A stretch of DNA of 64,000 nt from Bradyrhizobium sp. CB1650 (GTDB lineage Bacteria; Pseudomonadota; Alphaproteobacteria; Rhizobiales; Xanthobacteraceae), in the NCBI RefSeq assembly GCF_029761915.1, contig NZ_CP121695.1, forward strand, positions 558,001-622,000, read 5' to 3'. Positions 1-10,100 of this stretch are shown piece after piece; within the stretch, counting starts at the first letter, position 1, and every line of letters begins with the position of its first letter. The position numbers and the translations under genes are program-made. Below the pieces are notes generated by a model. That model ran no database searches and was not told the origin of the DNA. It saw only the letters and a list, made by a program, of their open reading frames with translations.

Positions 1-159
1 TCTTCCTCCCGTGCGCCATGATGTCACCGCCTTGGTTTGACAAAGCGACCTGACGGGCCACGCGCGGGCTGCGATGCTTTGACTCCCATGGAGCCGGAAC
101 CTTTGGTTCCCCAGCGCGTCATAACGATGCGAGGCGGCTTGGCGCGGGAGGAGGGCCAA

Positions 160-1440
160 GTGACCAAATCAGTGGTCAGGTCGGTGGTCATGTCGAGATC
201 ACGCATGGGACTGGCGCTGGCCGGCGCGACCCTGGCGATTCTGGCAGTGCTGTTGCCGAATACGGCGGAGGCGCAGTTTGGCCTGCGCGGCGGACCGCTC
301 GGCGTTGCGCGCTTCGCCGTCGGCCACGTGCTCGGCCTGTCGCGCCTGCGCCACGCCCGCATGGCGGTGCGGAGCAGCCGCTACCGCACCGCGGCGCTGA
401 GATCGCATGACCCGCGCGGCGCCGAGGCCGGCCAGCCCGCCAATCCCTACGCCTTGCGTGCTGCGCTCACCGCGCAAGCAGCGCTGTCGGGCTGGCATGG
501 CGGCCGCCGTCCGCAAGGCTGGTGGCGCCATCCCGACGGCAGCTACGGATGGGCCGGCCCGGTGTTCTGGCCGTTCGCGCATGATGATCTCACCACCGCA
601 ATCATCTTCGGCGACCAGACCAGCCTTTCGCTTTATGGCTACGGCGACATCTACGCCGCGATCTTCGTGCCCTATGCGACGGCCGAGCTCGTCGCGTACA
701 CCGAGCCACAGGGACGTCGTGCGCGCAAAATCCCGACGGCGCAAAATATCTGCGATGCCAGCGACACCGGCGGTCTTCCGCTCGACCGCATCGTGGCCGC
801 CGTGCAGCCGAACGAAACGCAGCGCACGGCGCTCGACGCGCTCGCGACCGCCTGGACCGCGGCGCGCGATACCATCCGCGCCGCCTGCCCGGCACAGGCG
901 CCTGCGAATGCAGCCGCTCGCCTCGAGCTGATGCAGACCCGGCTCGAAGCGATGATCAAGGCGACGGACGGAACTGCGCCGGCGCTCGAGAAATTCTATG
1001 GTCTGCTCGCCGACGAGCAGAAGGCAAAGTTCAACGCGCTCGGCAAGGACAGTCGTCGCGGCAAGGACATGCCGGCGGCGGCGTGCCAGGCCGGCGCGGA
1101 GCCGCAATTTGACGAGCAGGCGCAGCGCCAGTACGAGCAGCTCGTGAAGCAGCAATGGCCTATAGAGGACATCGCCTCCACTTTGCGTCTCGACGACATC
1201 GGTCGCGCCCGGCTCGACGTGCTCCAGGACACCACGCTGCGGACCATGCAGACGCTGAGCGCATGCCCGCCGACGGCCGCGCTCACGCCGCGGGCCCGCC
1301 TCGCGGCGGTCAAGGCACGGCTCGAAGCCATGCTGCAGGCGGTGAAAGGCGTGAGCGATGCGCTCGACGATTTCGAGGCAGACTTCAACGACGAGCAGAA
1401 GGCGCAGTTCGAAGCAATGGGGCCGAAGCGTGGGGCGTGA
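160..1440 (+). CDS. Secreted LTXXQ/Spy-like protein with two repeats
   Basis: A 426-residue exported protein. The GTG at 160 is chosen because a strong GGAGGAGGG ribosome site lies 5 bases upstream; the frame is open further upstream but lacks such a site. Residues about 15-40 form a signal peptide ending near AEAQF. A Trp/Gly-rich middle (about residues 110-150) is followed by two related helical repeats (about 197-300 and 307-426). Each contains a CPA/CPP cysteine, an ARL...RLEAM helix and an end like DEQKAKFNALG or DEQKAQFEAMG, the hallmark of the LTXXQ family that includes the periplasmic chaperones Spy and CpxP. A periplasmic chaperone or envelope-stress role is inference. Family call fairly sure, function not. 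Confidence 0.75.
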   Translation: MTKSVVRSVVMSRSRMGLALAGATLAILAVLLPNTAEAQFGLRGGPLGVARFAVGHVLGLSRLRHARMAVRSSRYRTAALRSHDPRGAEAGQPANPYALRAALTAQAALSGWHGGRRPQGWWRHPDGSYGWAGPVFWPFAHDDLTTAIIFGDQTSLSLYGYGDIYAAIFVPYATAELVAYTEPQGRRARKIPTAQNICDASDTGGLPLDRIVAAVQPNETQRTALDALATAWTAARDTIRAACPAQAPANAAARLELMQTRLEAMIKATDGTAPALEKFYGLLADEQKAKFNALGKDSRRGKDMPAAACQAGAEPQFDEQAQRQYEQLVKQQWPIEDIASTLRLDDIGRARLDVLQDTTLRTMQTLSACPPTAALTPRARLAAVKARLEAMLQAVKGVSDALDDFEADFNDEQKAQFEAMGPKRGA

Positions 1441-1540
1441 GCTGAGCGTCGCGCCTGATTCCGCGGTATGGGTGCTGCTTTCGCCAGGACGCCCCTGAGG
1501 CACGATCCTGCGCTCCTCACGGCTAACGGAGCCGAATGAT

Positions 1541-3991
1541 TCACATCCTCCGCCGCGCCGCCGACGCATCCACCACGTTCTCGACTTCGTCGCGCCAGGA
1601 CAGGATCTCCATCGCGAGCACGGGGTGGTTAAAACCCTTGAGCTGGAGGTCGTCGAGCGCGCGCGCTTCGACCCAAGGCTCGACCATGCCGTAGACGCGG
1701 CGGCTGACCACGATCTGGCCGGCCTTGGCCTCGTCGCAGAGGCGCGAGGCGAGGTTGGTGACGCTGCCGATCGCCGCGTATTCCAGGCGCTGCTCGAAGC
1801 CGATCTGGCCGAGCGTGGCGTAGCCCATCGCGATGCCGAGGCCGAACCCGAGCGAGTGGCCGCGGTTCTTCCACTTCTCGGTCAGTCGGCCGATCGCATC
1901 GCGCATCTCGACCGCCATCTTCACCGCGCGCTTGGTGTGGTCGGCGAATTGAATCGGCGCGTTGAACAGGATCATCACGCCGTCACCGGCAAAGCGGTCG
2001 AGCGTGCCCTCGTAGCGGAAGATCAGTTCGCCGAGCGCGGCGTGATACTCGCGCAGCACGTTCATCGCCTCTTCAGGCTCGGTCGCCTCCGTGAACGAGG
2101 TGAAGCCGCGCAGATCGCAGAACACCACGGTCACCTCGCGGCGATGGCTGTCGAGCAGCGCGTCGTGACCGTCGGAGGAGGCGATGAGCTGGGCGACCTG
2201 CGGGGCGAGGAAGCGTTCGAGGCGCTTGATGCGGCCGATCTCGCCGAGCTGCTTCTCGACGCGTTCTTCCAGCGAGCGGTTCCAGTTGCGAAGCTGCTCG
2301 GTCTGCTCCTGCAGCTTCGCCGCCTGCCGTTGTACGGTTTCGTGCGCAGCCGCAAGCTCGCGGCCCTTGTGATCCACCTCGGTGAACAGACGCGCGTTGC
2401 GCATCGCCAGCACGGCCTGGTTGGCAAAGGTGCGCATCAGGCCGGTGAGGCTGCCGGCGAACGCCCCGCTCGCGCGGCGCAGCACCACCAGCGAGCCGAG
2501 TGTGCCCTGCTGGTCAATCAGCGGCACCACCAGCACGGAATGGAAGCCGGCATTGACTGCGACGTCGCGCAGCGGCTGCTCGGCGGCGTGGTCGAGATCG
2601 GCCAGCACGATCGGCTCGCCCCGTCCCGCGGCATCGCTCAGGATGTTCGCGCCTTCGTCGTCGATGCTGACATGCGCGCCCTCGGCGGACTTGTCGATGC
2701 CGTCGGCTTCGATGAGATTGAACTGCCGCTTCCCGGCATCATAGTCGTAGATCAGCACCGCATCGGCTTGGGTGATCTCGAGCGCGCGGGCGGTGATTGT
2801 CGGCAGCACAGCGTCGAGATCGAGCGAGGAGGCGACCGCGCGGCCGACCTCTTCCAGCACCTTGAGCTCGTTGATCGACTGCGCGAGGTCGCGCGTGCGC
2901 TCCTCGACCTTGGTCTCGAGGCTCGAATAGGTCTCCTGGAGCTGGCTGGCCATGCGGTTGAACTGGCCGGCGAGCTCTTCGAGCTCGTCGGAGGTGTGGA
3001 CGTCGATGCGGTGGCTGAAATCGCCTTCGCCGAGCCGGTGCGCGCCAGCGCGTAGCGCGGCGATCGGGATGATCATGCGGCGCGCGAGCAGCGTGCCGGC
3101 GAGGATCGCGACCATCAGGCCCATGCCGATCAACAGCGCGACGCGCAGGAGCTGGTCGCGGATCGGCGTCAGTGCCTGCGCGATCGGCTGCTCGAACAGC
3201 ACGCTCCAGCCGAGCTTCGGCACGGCGCTCGCGGCGGTCAGCACCGCATGGCCGTTGAAATCGGTGCCGGACCAATCGGGCTCGCGGCCGGCTGCGATCG
3301 CAGCCGCCACCTGCGGCAGCTTCGACAGATCCTTGCCGACCTCGGGTCCCTTCGACGATGTCGCCAGCACGCGGCCGCGCGGATCGACCACATAGGCGAA
3401 GGCGGCCTTGCCGACTTGCGCGTCGGTGAGGGAGTCGGAGAGGAAGCTGAGATCGATCTCGGCGACCGTGACGCCGGCGTTGAAGCCGGAATGCGCTACC
3501 GAGATCGACATGAACGGCGTCCGGTCGACGAAATGGGCCGGTGAGTAGCTTACGCCACGGGCAACCGTGTCGGTGAAGCGCATGTCGCGTGAGAGATCGA
3601 CATTGCCGCCGGTCGTGGTCGACTGGCGTGAGACGCGCAGCACCTCGCGGCCCTCACCGTTGAGCTGGAACAACAGGCTGACGACCGAGACCTGATGCAG
3701 GAGCTGGGCGTAGTCGGCTCTGCGCTTGTCGATGGTGTCCTGGCTCGCCCGGGTGACCCAGCTAATCTGGCGCTCGAGTTCGGAGATCGACTGTTCGATC
3801 CGCCGCGAAGCAGCCTGGGCCTTGTCCTCCAGTCCGTCGGTCAACGACGTCTTGGTGGCGCGGTAGGAGATCCAGGTCTCCATCGCGCCGTTGACGGCGA
3901 GCACGAACACGACGAGGCCGACGAGCGAGACGACGTATTTTGCGAACAAGCCCTCGCGGAGAAACCCGACCTTGTCTTTCGCCCCTGCCAT
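1541..3991 (-). CDS. Membrane-bound class III adenylate/guanylate cyclase (sensor-HAMP-GAF-cyclase)
   Basis: An 816-residue integral membrane cyclase expected to make cAMP or cGMP. ATG at 3991 is preferred over an in-frame GTG 12 bases upstream because a GAGG lies just before it. Order: transmembrane helix near residues 16-38, a periplasmic Cache-like sensor to about 275, a second helix near 285-305, HAMP, a GAF domain, a coiled coil, and a C-terminal class III cyclase domain. In the last, the two metal-binding aspartates are seen in FCDLRGFT (about 626) and FAGDGVM (about 670), and the transition-state Asn and Arg in GSVTNLASR. The usual substrate-binding Lys position reads Arg (LDRFAGDG), so ATP versus GTP cannot be judged. 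A Crp-type receptor is encoded 2.5 kb away. Confidence 0.85.
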   Translation of the reverse strand: MAGAKDKVGFLREGLFAKYVVSLVGLVVFVLAVNGAMETWISYRATKTSLTDGLEDKAQAASRRIEQSISELERQISWVTRASQDTIDKRRADYAQLLHQVSVVSLLFQLNGEGREVLRVSRQSTTTGGNVDLSRDMRFTDTVARGVSYSPAHFVDRTPFMSISVAHSGFNAGVTVAEIDLSFLSDSLTDAQVGKAAFAYVVDPRGRVLATSSKGPEVGKDLSKLPQVAAAIAAGREPDWSGTDFNGHAVLTAASAVPKLGWSVLFEQPIAQALTPIRDQLLRVALLIGMGLMVAILAGTLLARRMIIPIAALRAGAHRLGEGDFSHRIDVHTSDELEELAGQFNRMASQLQETYSSLETKVEERTRDLAQSINELKVLEEVGRAVASSLDLDAVLPTITARALEITQADAVLIYDYDAGKRQFNLIEADGIDKSAEGAHVSIDDEGANILSDAAGRGEPIVLADLDHAAEQPLRDVAVNAGFHSVLVVPLIDQQGTLGSLVVLRRASGAFAGSLTGLMRTFANQAVLAMRNARLFTEVDHKGRELAAAHETVQRQAAKLQEQTEQLRNWNRSLEERVEKQLGEIGRIKRLERFLAPQVAQLIASSDGHDALLDSHRREVTVVFCDLRGFTSFTEATEPEEAMNVLREYHAALGELIFRYEGTLDRFAGDGVMILFNAPIQFADHTKRAVKMAVEMRDAIGRLTEKWKNRGHSLGFGLGIAMGYATLGQIGFEQRLEYAAIGSVTNLASRLCDEAKAGQIVVSRRVYGMVEPWVEARALDDLQLKGFNHPVLAMEILSWRDEVENVVDASAARRRM

Positions 3992-4164
3992 CCGGATCCT
4001 CACGCGCCACGACCGACGCCGGCGCTATGGGCCGTACAGGCCCTAGCGGCCTTCTACCATAGTTTGGGCCACGGGGCCGGTGGAGCGCTCGGTGTGGTTA
4101 CCCGCTGTGGAGACCATGATCGCCGCCGGGGCGGTCAATTGTCGCAGCGGGCAAGGGCGCTCGC

Positions 4165-4180
4165 TCCTCCGTTCGGAGGA
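4165..4180. terminator. Short GC-rich hairpin after the AsmA gene
   Basis: TCCTCCG and CGGAGGA form a perfect 7-base inverted repeat with a 2-base centre. It lies downstream of the AsmA gene on the minus strand and upstream of the cyclase start. There is no clear U-tract, so a terminator role is only a suggestion. Confidence 0.3.
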
Positions 4181-4236
4181 AGGAGGGGGCGGCTATGGAA
4201 AAAATGGCCGGAGGAGCCCGTGCGTCGATCGTCCGC

Positions 4237-6243
4237 TCATCGATTAAAGAGTTGTCGCAGCACGTCGTTCATTGGCTGACTGTCCTGTTGCGCGGCCGGT
4301 GGATCGTTCGAGGGCGCGGGCGAGGCCTGCGGTACCGGTGCGGCCGGGCTTGCCGGCAGGCCGCGGCTCGTCCGTCCAGTACCGGTCCCAGCGCCGCCGG
4401 ACAGCCCCTGCTGGATCAGATTGCCGATCGCTTCACCGAGCGGCCCGCCAAGCGGATTGTTCTGCCCCGGCTGCGGCGTCTGCGGATTGCTATTGCCGCC
4501 GTTCGGCGCGTTGCCACCGAGGCCGAAGCTGTCCAGGATGTTGCCGAGCCCGGCGCCGTCAGGGCCGAATAGGCCTTTGCCCATCTCACGCAGCTTGGCG
4601 TATGCGGCATCCGGATTGTCGAGCATGCCGGCCATGTCCGGATAGATCCGCGGCTGCGACCAGGAGCCCTGGATCATCACGGGGATGCCGAAGCCGACCG
4701 GCTCGGAGGCGCGGCCCTGGCCTTCGGTCGTCATCACCAGCTTCGGCTCGACGCGAAAGCCCATCATCTTGGTGTCGAGTGCGATGGTGCCGGCGCCGGT
4801 CACGCGCACCAGCGGTCCGATCAGGTTGAGATCGGTCGTCACCGCCTGGCCCTTGTCGACGCGGAAGGAGGCGGAAAGCTGCGACAGATCGGTGCTCAAT
4901 TCCTGGCTGTCCTGCCAACCGGACAGCGTGCCCGTCGTCAGCGAGCGGATCATCTGCGCGACGTTGATGCCGCGGATGGCGCCATCCTGGAAATTGGCGA
5001 ACGCCGTGCCCTGCATGTTCGCCATCAGCGCGCGCTGGCTGGCGCCGGCGCTGCGCAGGGCGAGCTTGGCCTGTAGCTTGCCGTCGAGTCGATCGAAATC
5101 GGCGAGTCCCTTCAGCAGCGGCAGCGCGCGCACGCCGACGAGATCGGAATGCATGGCAAAGCTCGGCGCGCCACTCGTGGCATCCAGTATCACCTCGCCT
5201 GAGACCTGGCCGTCGTAAGCGCCGAGATTGGCGGTGCCGGCCTTCAGCACACCGCCCGCAAGCTTTGCGTCGAGCGCGAGCGGCGCAAGGCGCGCCTCGC
5301 CGATGGTGGCTTCGTTGGCCGAAAGCCTGACCTGCGCATCGACATAGTTGAGCCCGGAGACGTCGATCGGCGCATTGCTCCAGGGCTGGCCGGCCGAGCC
5401 CTCGGGCGATTTCGACAGCGGTATGGAAAGCCGCCGGAAGTCGAGATCGACCTTCACCAAGGGCTTGCTCGCAATGTCGACCGAGGCCCAGCCGTTGAAG
5501 GCGCCGTCTCCGAGCACGCCGCTCAGGCCATTGATCATCACGATCGACCCATTGAGCCGCATTTCCGCACGGCCCTTGAGTTGCGATGTCAGCACGTCGG
5601 GCATGTCGATGGCGAAATCCACCGGGATGGTCTGCCGCTCGATCGGCGCCTTGATGTCGAACTTGATCGGGTGCTCGGCGGCGCGCGCGGTGCCGGTGAA
5701 ATCGACCTTGCGGTCGGGACCCGTGACGGCGTCGGCGTTGATGGCGCTGATGCGCCCCTCGACCCGGTCGCGCACGCGCGAGAACGCAACTTCGCCATCG
5801 GTGATCTTGATGCGGTCGATGCTCGCGCCATCCATGTCCACCGGAGCGGCCGGCGTCGACGGCGGATTGGTATTCGGCAGGCGCTCGCGCAACAGCGGCT
5901 GGTAGAGCACGGGATGGGTGATGATGAGCTCGCTGATTTTCGGCCGGCCCGACCAGACGCTGGACAGCGTCATGTCGGCTTGCACGCTGTCGACCGTCAG
6001 GCGCGTGATGCCGCTGCGGTCCTTCGGGTCCTGAAGCGTGAGGTCGTTCAGCGTCACGTTCAGCGTAGGCCACAGGCTGATCTTGGTCGTGCCGTCGATC
6101 GACAAGCGATAACCGGTCGCGCTCTCGACGCGCGATGCAATCGTCGAGGTCAGGAAGCCCGAGGGGATCCCGACCACGAGGAGAAGCGCGATCACGATGA
6201 TGACGGCGGCGACCGCCGCCCCGGCGAATTTCACTGCTCTCAT
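4237..6243 (-). CDS. AsmA family protein
   Basis: A 668-residue protein with one N-terminal transmembrane helix (about residues 5-30), followed by the AsmA N-terminal signature (TIASRVESATGYRLSIDG, then LWPTLNVTLNDLTL) and a long beta-rich periplasmic body. AsmA relatives are bridge-like proteins implicated in lipid movement to the outer membrane or in outer-membrane protein assembly. The C-terminal 120 residues are Pro, Gly, Asn and Gln rich and probably disordered. It starts at ATG 6243 with GGAAAG upstream. It is followed on the same strand by the cyclase after 245 bases, with a hairpin between, so co-transcription is uncertain. Confidence 0.85.
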   Translation of the reverse strand: MRAVKFAGAAVAAVIIVIALLLVVGIPSGFLTSTIASRVESATGYRLSIDGTTKISLWPTLNVTLNDLTLQDPKDRSGITRLTVDSVQADMTLSSVWSGRPKISELIITHPVLYQPLLRERLPNTNPPSTPAAPVDMDGASIDRIKITDGEVAFSRVRDRVEGRISAINADAVTGPDRKVDFTGTARAAEHPIKFDIKAPIERQTIPVDFAIDMPDVLTSQLKGRAEMRLNGSIVMINGLSGVLGDGAFNGWASVDIASKPLVKVDLDFRRLSIPLSKSPEGSAGQPWSNAPIDVSGLNYVDAQVRLSANEATIGEARLAPLALDAKLAGGVLKAGTANLGAYDGQVSGEVILDATSGAPSFAMHSDLVGVRALPLLKGLADFDRLDGKLQAKLALRSAGASQRALMANMQGTAFANFQDGAIRGINVAQMIRSLTTGTLSGWQDSQELSTDLSQLSASFRVDKGQAVTTDLNLIGPLVRVTGAGTIALDTKMMGFRVEPKLVMTTEGQGRASEPVGFGIPVMIQGSWSQPRIYPDMAGMLDNPDAAYAKLREMGKGLFGPDGAGLGNILDSFGLGGNAPNGGNSNPQTPQPGQNNPLGGPLGEAIGNLIQQGLSGGAGTGTGRTSRGLPASPAAPVPQASPAPSNDPPAAQQDSQPMNDVLRQLFNR

Positions 6244-6486
6244 GTCGACTTTCCAACGACGGACAAGCGCGTCGAACCCGGCCGATCACCCGTCCTTCCG
6301 CGGGAGTTTATCCCGGGACGGGAAGCTGCTCCAAGCGGCCAAAAATAGTCAGGGGGTGCTGCAAAGTTATGTGACTTATGACACACTTCCCCGATACGAC
6401 TTTACGCGATTCCGATGTTGATGGTTCCAAAGGTTTGCCAACGGATTGCCAAGGAAATTGATAGGCGAATTGATAAGGGAATTGAG

Positions 6487-7161
6487 ATGAGCAAGCAGAC
6501 CGAATTTGCGGTCATTCTGAAAATGAACCCGATGTTCGCGGATCTCGGGGCGGACGAACTCCAACGGCTGTCCAATCTCTGCCATACCCAGCATCTGGCG
6601 AACGGCGAGGTCCTGTTCCAGAAGGGCGATCCTGGCGGCGCCTTGTTCGGCGTGCGCCGCGGTCAGATCCGCATCGAGACCGGTGCCTCCGACGGCAGCC
6701 GGCTGACGCTGAATTTCATGGGCCCCGGCGATCTGTTCGGCGAGGTCGCGGTACTGGACGGGCAGAGCCGCACCGCGGACGCCACCGCCGGCGAGGCCAG
6801 CGAGCTGTTCGTGCTGCGGCGCGAGGATTTTCTTGCCTTCCTCGAGCGCGAACCGAAGGTTGCGATCAAGCTGATCGCGCTGCTCTGCCAGCGCATCCGC
6901 TGGCAGAGCGAGCGCATGGAGGAGTCCATGCTGCAGCCGCTGCCGGTGCGGCTTGCGCGGAGGCTTTGCGCGCTCGCCGCCGACTTCGGCTCTGAGGTCC
7001 ACATCTCGCAGGAACAACTCGGCGTCTTCGTCGGCGCCGCCCGCGAAAGCGTCAATCGCCAGCTTCAGGCCTGGCGCAAGGACGCGATCCTGGATCTCCA
7101 GCGCGGCCGGATTCTCCTGAAGAACATGACGCGGCTGACGTCGATCGCGCGGAATGAGTAG
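6487..7161 (+). CDS. Crp/Fnr family transcriptional regulator
   Basis: A 224-residue regulator with an N-terminal cyclic-nucleotide-binding domain (about residues 10-125) and a C-terminal winged helix (about 150-215, recognition helix near GAARESVNRQLQAW). The phosphate-binding cassette FGEVAVLDGQSRTADA keeps the Gly-Glu and Arg-Thr-Ala pattern of true cAMP receptors, and there is no N-terminal cysteine cluster of the FNR type. ATG at 6487 is preferred to the in-frame ATG at 6415 because homology begins here and AAGGGA lies upstream. It converges on the RND pump gene with a 24-base gap. Binding of the product of the nearby cyclase is a possibility, not shown. Confidence 0.85.
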   Translation: MSKQTEFAVILKMNPMFADLGADELQRLSNLCHTQHLANGEVLFQKGDPGGALFGVRRGQIRIETGASDGSRLTLNFMGPGDLFGEVAVLDGQSRTADATAGEASELFVLRREDFLAFLEREPKVAIKLIALLCQRIRWQSERMEESMLQPLPVRLARRLCALAADFGSEVHISQEQLGVFVGAARESVNRQLQAWRKDAILDLQRGRILLKNMTRLTSIARNE

Positions 7162-7185
7162 GGATTGCAGCCGTAGAGCTGGAGA

Positions 7186-10100
7186 TCACTCCGCCGCGGG
7201 ATGAACGATCTTCTTCGATGCTGGTGCCGCTCCGGCGTGCGCAGCTCCGTGGTGGTCGGCGGTCTCGGCATCCTCGCTGTGCACGATCAGCCGCTTGCCG
7301 AAGCGCCAGAACATGGTGCCGATGTCGTCCATCACCATGAACATCGCGGGCACGAACACCAGCGACAGGATGGTGGAGAACAACAGCCCGCCGATCACCG
7401 CGAGCGCCATCGGCGAACGGAACTCGCCGCCGGCGCCGACTGCGAGCGCGCTCGGCATCATGCCGGCGACCATCGCGATCGTGGTCATCACGATCGGGCG
7501 GGCGCGCTTCATGCCGGCGTCGATCATCGCGTCTTCGCGCGTCTTGCCGGCACGGGTCGCTTCGATCGCGAACTCCACCAGCATGATCGCGTTCTTGGTC
7601 ACGATGCCCATCAGCATCAGGATGCCGATCCAGACCGGCGTGGTGAGCTGCTTGCCGGTGACGAGCAGGGCGGCGATCGCACCGCCGATCGACAGCGGCA
7701 GCGAGAACAGGATGGTGATCGGCTGCAGGAAGGTGCCGAACAGCAGCACCAGCACCGCATAGACCATCAGCAGGCCCGCCGTGATCGCGGTCGCGAAACC
7801 GTCCGACAGTTCGTTGAGGCTTTCGGCGTCGCCGGAGGGTGAGACCTTCACGCCCTTCGGCAGGCTCTTCATCACCGGCAGCTCGTAGATCTTCTTGGTG
7901 GCGTCCCCGAGCGCGGCGGAGCCGACGAGGTCGGCGGCGACGGTCGCCTGCCGCTCACGGTCGTAGCGGTTGATGCTGGTCGGGCCCTGGTCGAGCTTGA
8001 CGTCGGCGATGACCGAGAGCGGCACGCCGCCCTTTTCGCCGTGCTCGCCGAGCGGCACGCGGAGCTGTTCGAGCGTCTTGAGATTGCCGCGGGCGGCGTC
8101 CTCGAGCTGCACGCGGATCGGCACCAACCGGTCGCCGACATCGAACTTGGCGAGCGCGGGGCCGACGTCGCCGATGGTCGCGACGCGGATGGTTTGCGAC
8201 AGGCTCTCGGTCGAGACGCCGAGGCGTGCGGCGAGGTCGGCGCGCGGCTCGATGCGCAGTTCCGGTCGTTCCAGCGCAGTTTCCGAGATCACGTTGGAGA
8301 TGGTCGGAATCCGCTTCATCTGCGTCGCGAGCTCGCTCGCGACGTTGTTGACGATGTTGGCGTCGACGCCGGTCACGACCAGCGAGATCGCGCGCAGGCC
8401 GTTCTCGTCCAGGAACCAGAAGCGGATGTCGGGGATGTTCTCGAGTTCCTGGCTGATCGAGAATTCGAGCTCGCGCTGGGTGATGTCGCGTTCGGTCTTG
8501 GGTGTGTAGTTGATGATCAGGGCCGCGCGACGTACCTCCTGCGTCCCCGGCGGAACGCGGCCGCCGTCGACGAAGATGCTCTTGACCTCCGGACGCTTGC
8601 GCAGGCGCGCGACGATGTCCTCGGTGACCTTCTCGGTGTAGGCGAGCTGGGTGCCGGGCGGCAGCTCGATCGCGAGCAGCGAGCGCGCGCTGTCCTGCGC
8701 AGGCAGAAAGCCCTGCGGCAGCAGTGTGATGCTCCAGATCGAGGCGGCGAAGATCGCAAAGCCGATCACCACGGTGATGAAATAGTGCTTCACCGACCAG
8801 GCCACGATCTTGTGGTAGGTGCGCAGCACGCGCCCGGGCGGCGGTTCCTCGTGATTGTGGTGCTTGAGGAAGTAAGCCGCCAGCATCGGCGTGACGAAGC
8901 GCGCCGCGAGCAGCGAGAAGAACACCTGCACCGAGACGGTGATGCCGAACTGCTTGAAAAACTGGCCGGCGATGCCCGACATGAAGCTTGCAGGCGCGAA
9001 GATCGCGATGATGGTGAGCGAGATCGCGATCACCGCGAGACCGATTTCATCGGCGGCTTCGAGCGCTGCACGATAGGGCGATTTGCCCATGTTCATGTGC
9101 CGCACGATGTTCTCGATCTCGACGATGGCATCGTCGACCAAGATACCCGTCGACAGCGTGATGGCGAGGAAGCTGACGAGGTTGAGTGAGAAGCCGAGGA
9201 TGTCCATCGCCCAGAACGCCGGGAAGATCGACAGCGGCAGCGAGATCGCGGCGATGATGGTGGCGCGCAGGTCGCGCAGGAACAGCAGCACGATGATGAC
9301 GGCGAGGATCGCGCCTTCGAACAGGGTCGAGATCGCGGCCTCGTAATTGCCCTTGGTGTATTCGACCGAGGTGTCGATCAGCTTGAGGTCGACGTCGGGA
9401 TAGGCGGCCTTCAGCACGTCGATACGCTTCTGCACGGCGGCGGCAACCACGACGTCGCTGGCGCCCTTGGAGCGCTTGATGCCGAGCGCCACGACCGGCT
9501 CGCCGTTGAAGCGGGCAAAGGTACGGCGGTCCGCGATGGTGTCCGTGACGGTGCCGAGATCGTCGAGCCGGACCTCGCCGCCACCGAACAGCGGGATCAT
9601 GGTGCCGGTGAGGTCGCTCAGCGTCTTGGCGCCGGCCAGGGTGCGGATCGCCTGGTCATTCTTGCCGATCTCGGCGCGGCCGCCGGCGACGTCGACATTG
9701 GTGCCGCGCAGGCTCTGGCTGACATTGACGGCCGTCAACCCCATTGCCTGCAGACGGTCGGGATCGAGCGACACGAGGATCTCGCGCTCGACACCGCCGA
9801 TGCGCTCGACCTGGGCGACGCCGCGCACGCCCTGCAGCGCACGCTTGACCACGTCGTCGACGAAATAGGAGAGCTGCTCCGGCGTCTTGCCCGGCGAGAT
9901 CGCCGCATAGGTGACGATCGGCAGGCCGATCACGTCGACGCGCTGGATCAGCGGCTCGGTGACGTTCTGCGGCAGGTTGGAGCGCACGCGCGTGACGGCG
10001 TCCTTGACATCGTTGAGCGCGCGGTCGGTGTTGGTCTCGAGCGCGAACTGAATCGTGGTCACCGACAGCCCGTCGGTGATCGACGAGGTGATGTGCCGCA

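Noticed and set aside
96..120. Possible EcfG promoter before the LTXXQ gene
   Set aside because: GGAAC-N17 is followed by GTC rather than GTT, so the -10 box is imperfect; not listed as a feature.
1625..3055. 476-codon frame antisense to the cyclase
   Set aside because: Shadow of the cyclase gene; composition is Arg/Glu/Leu-rich with no domain or ribosome site.
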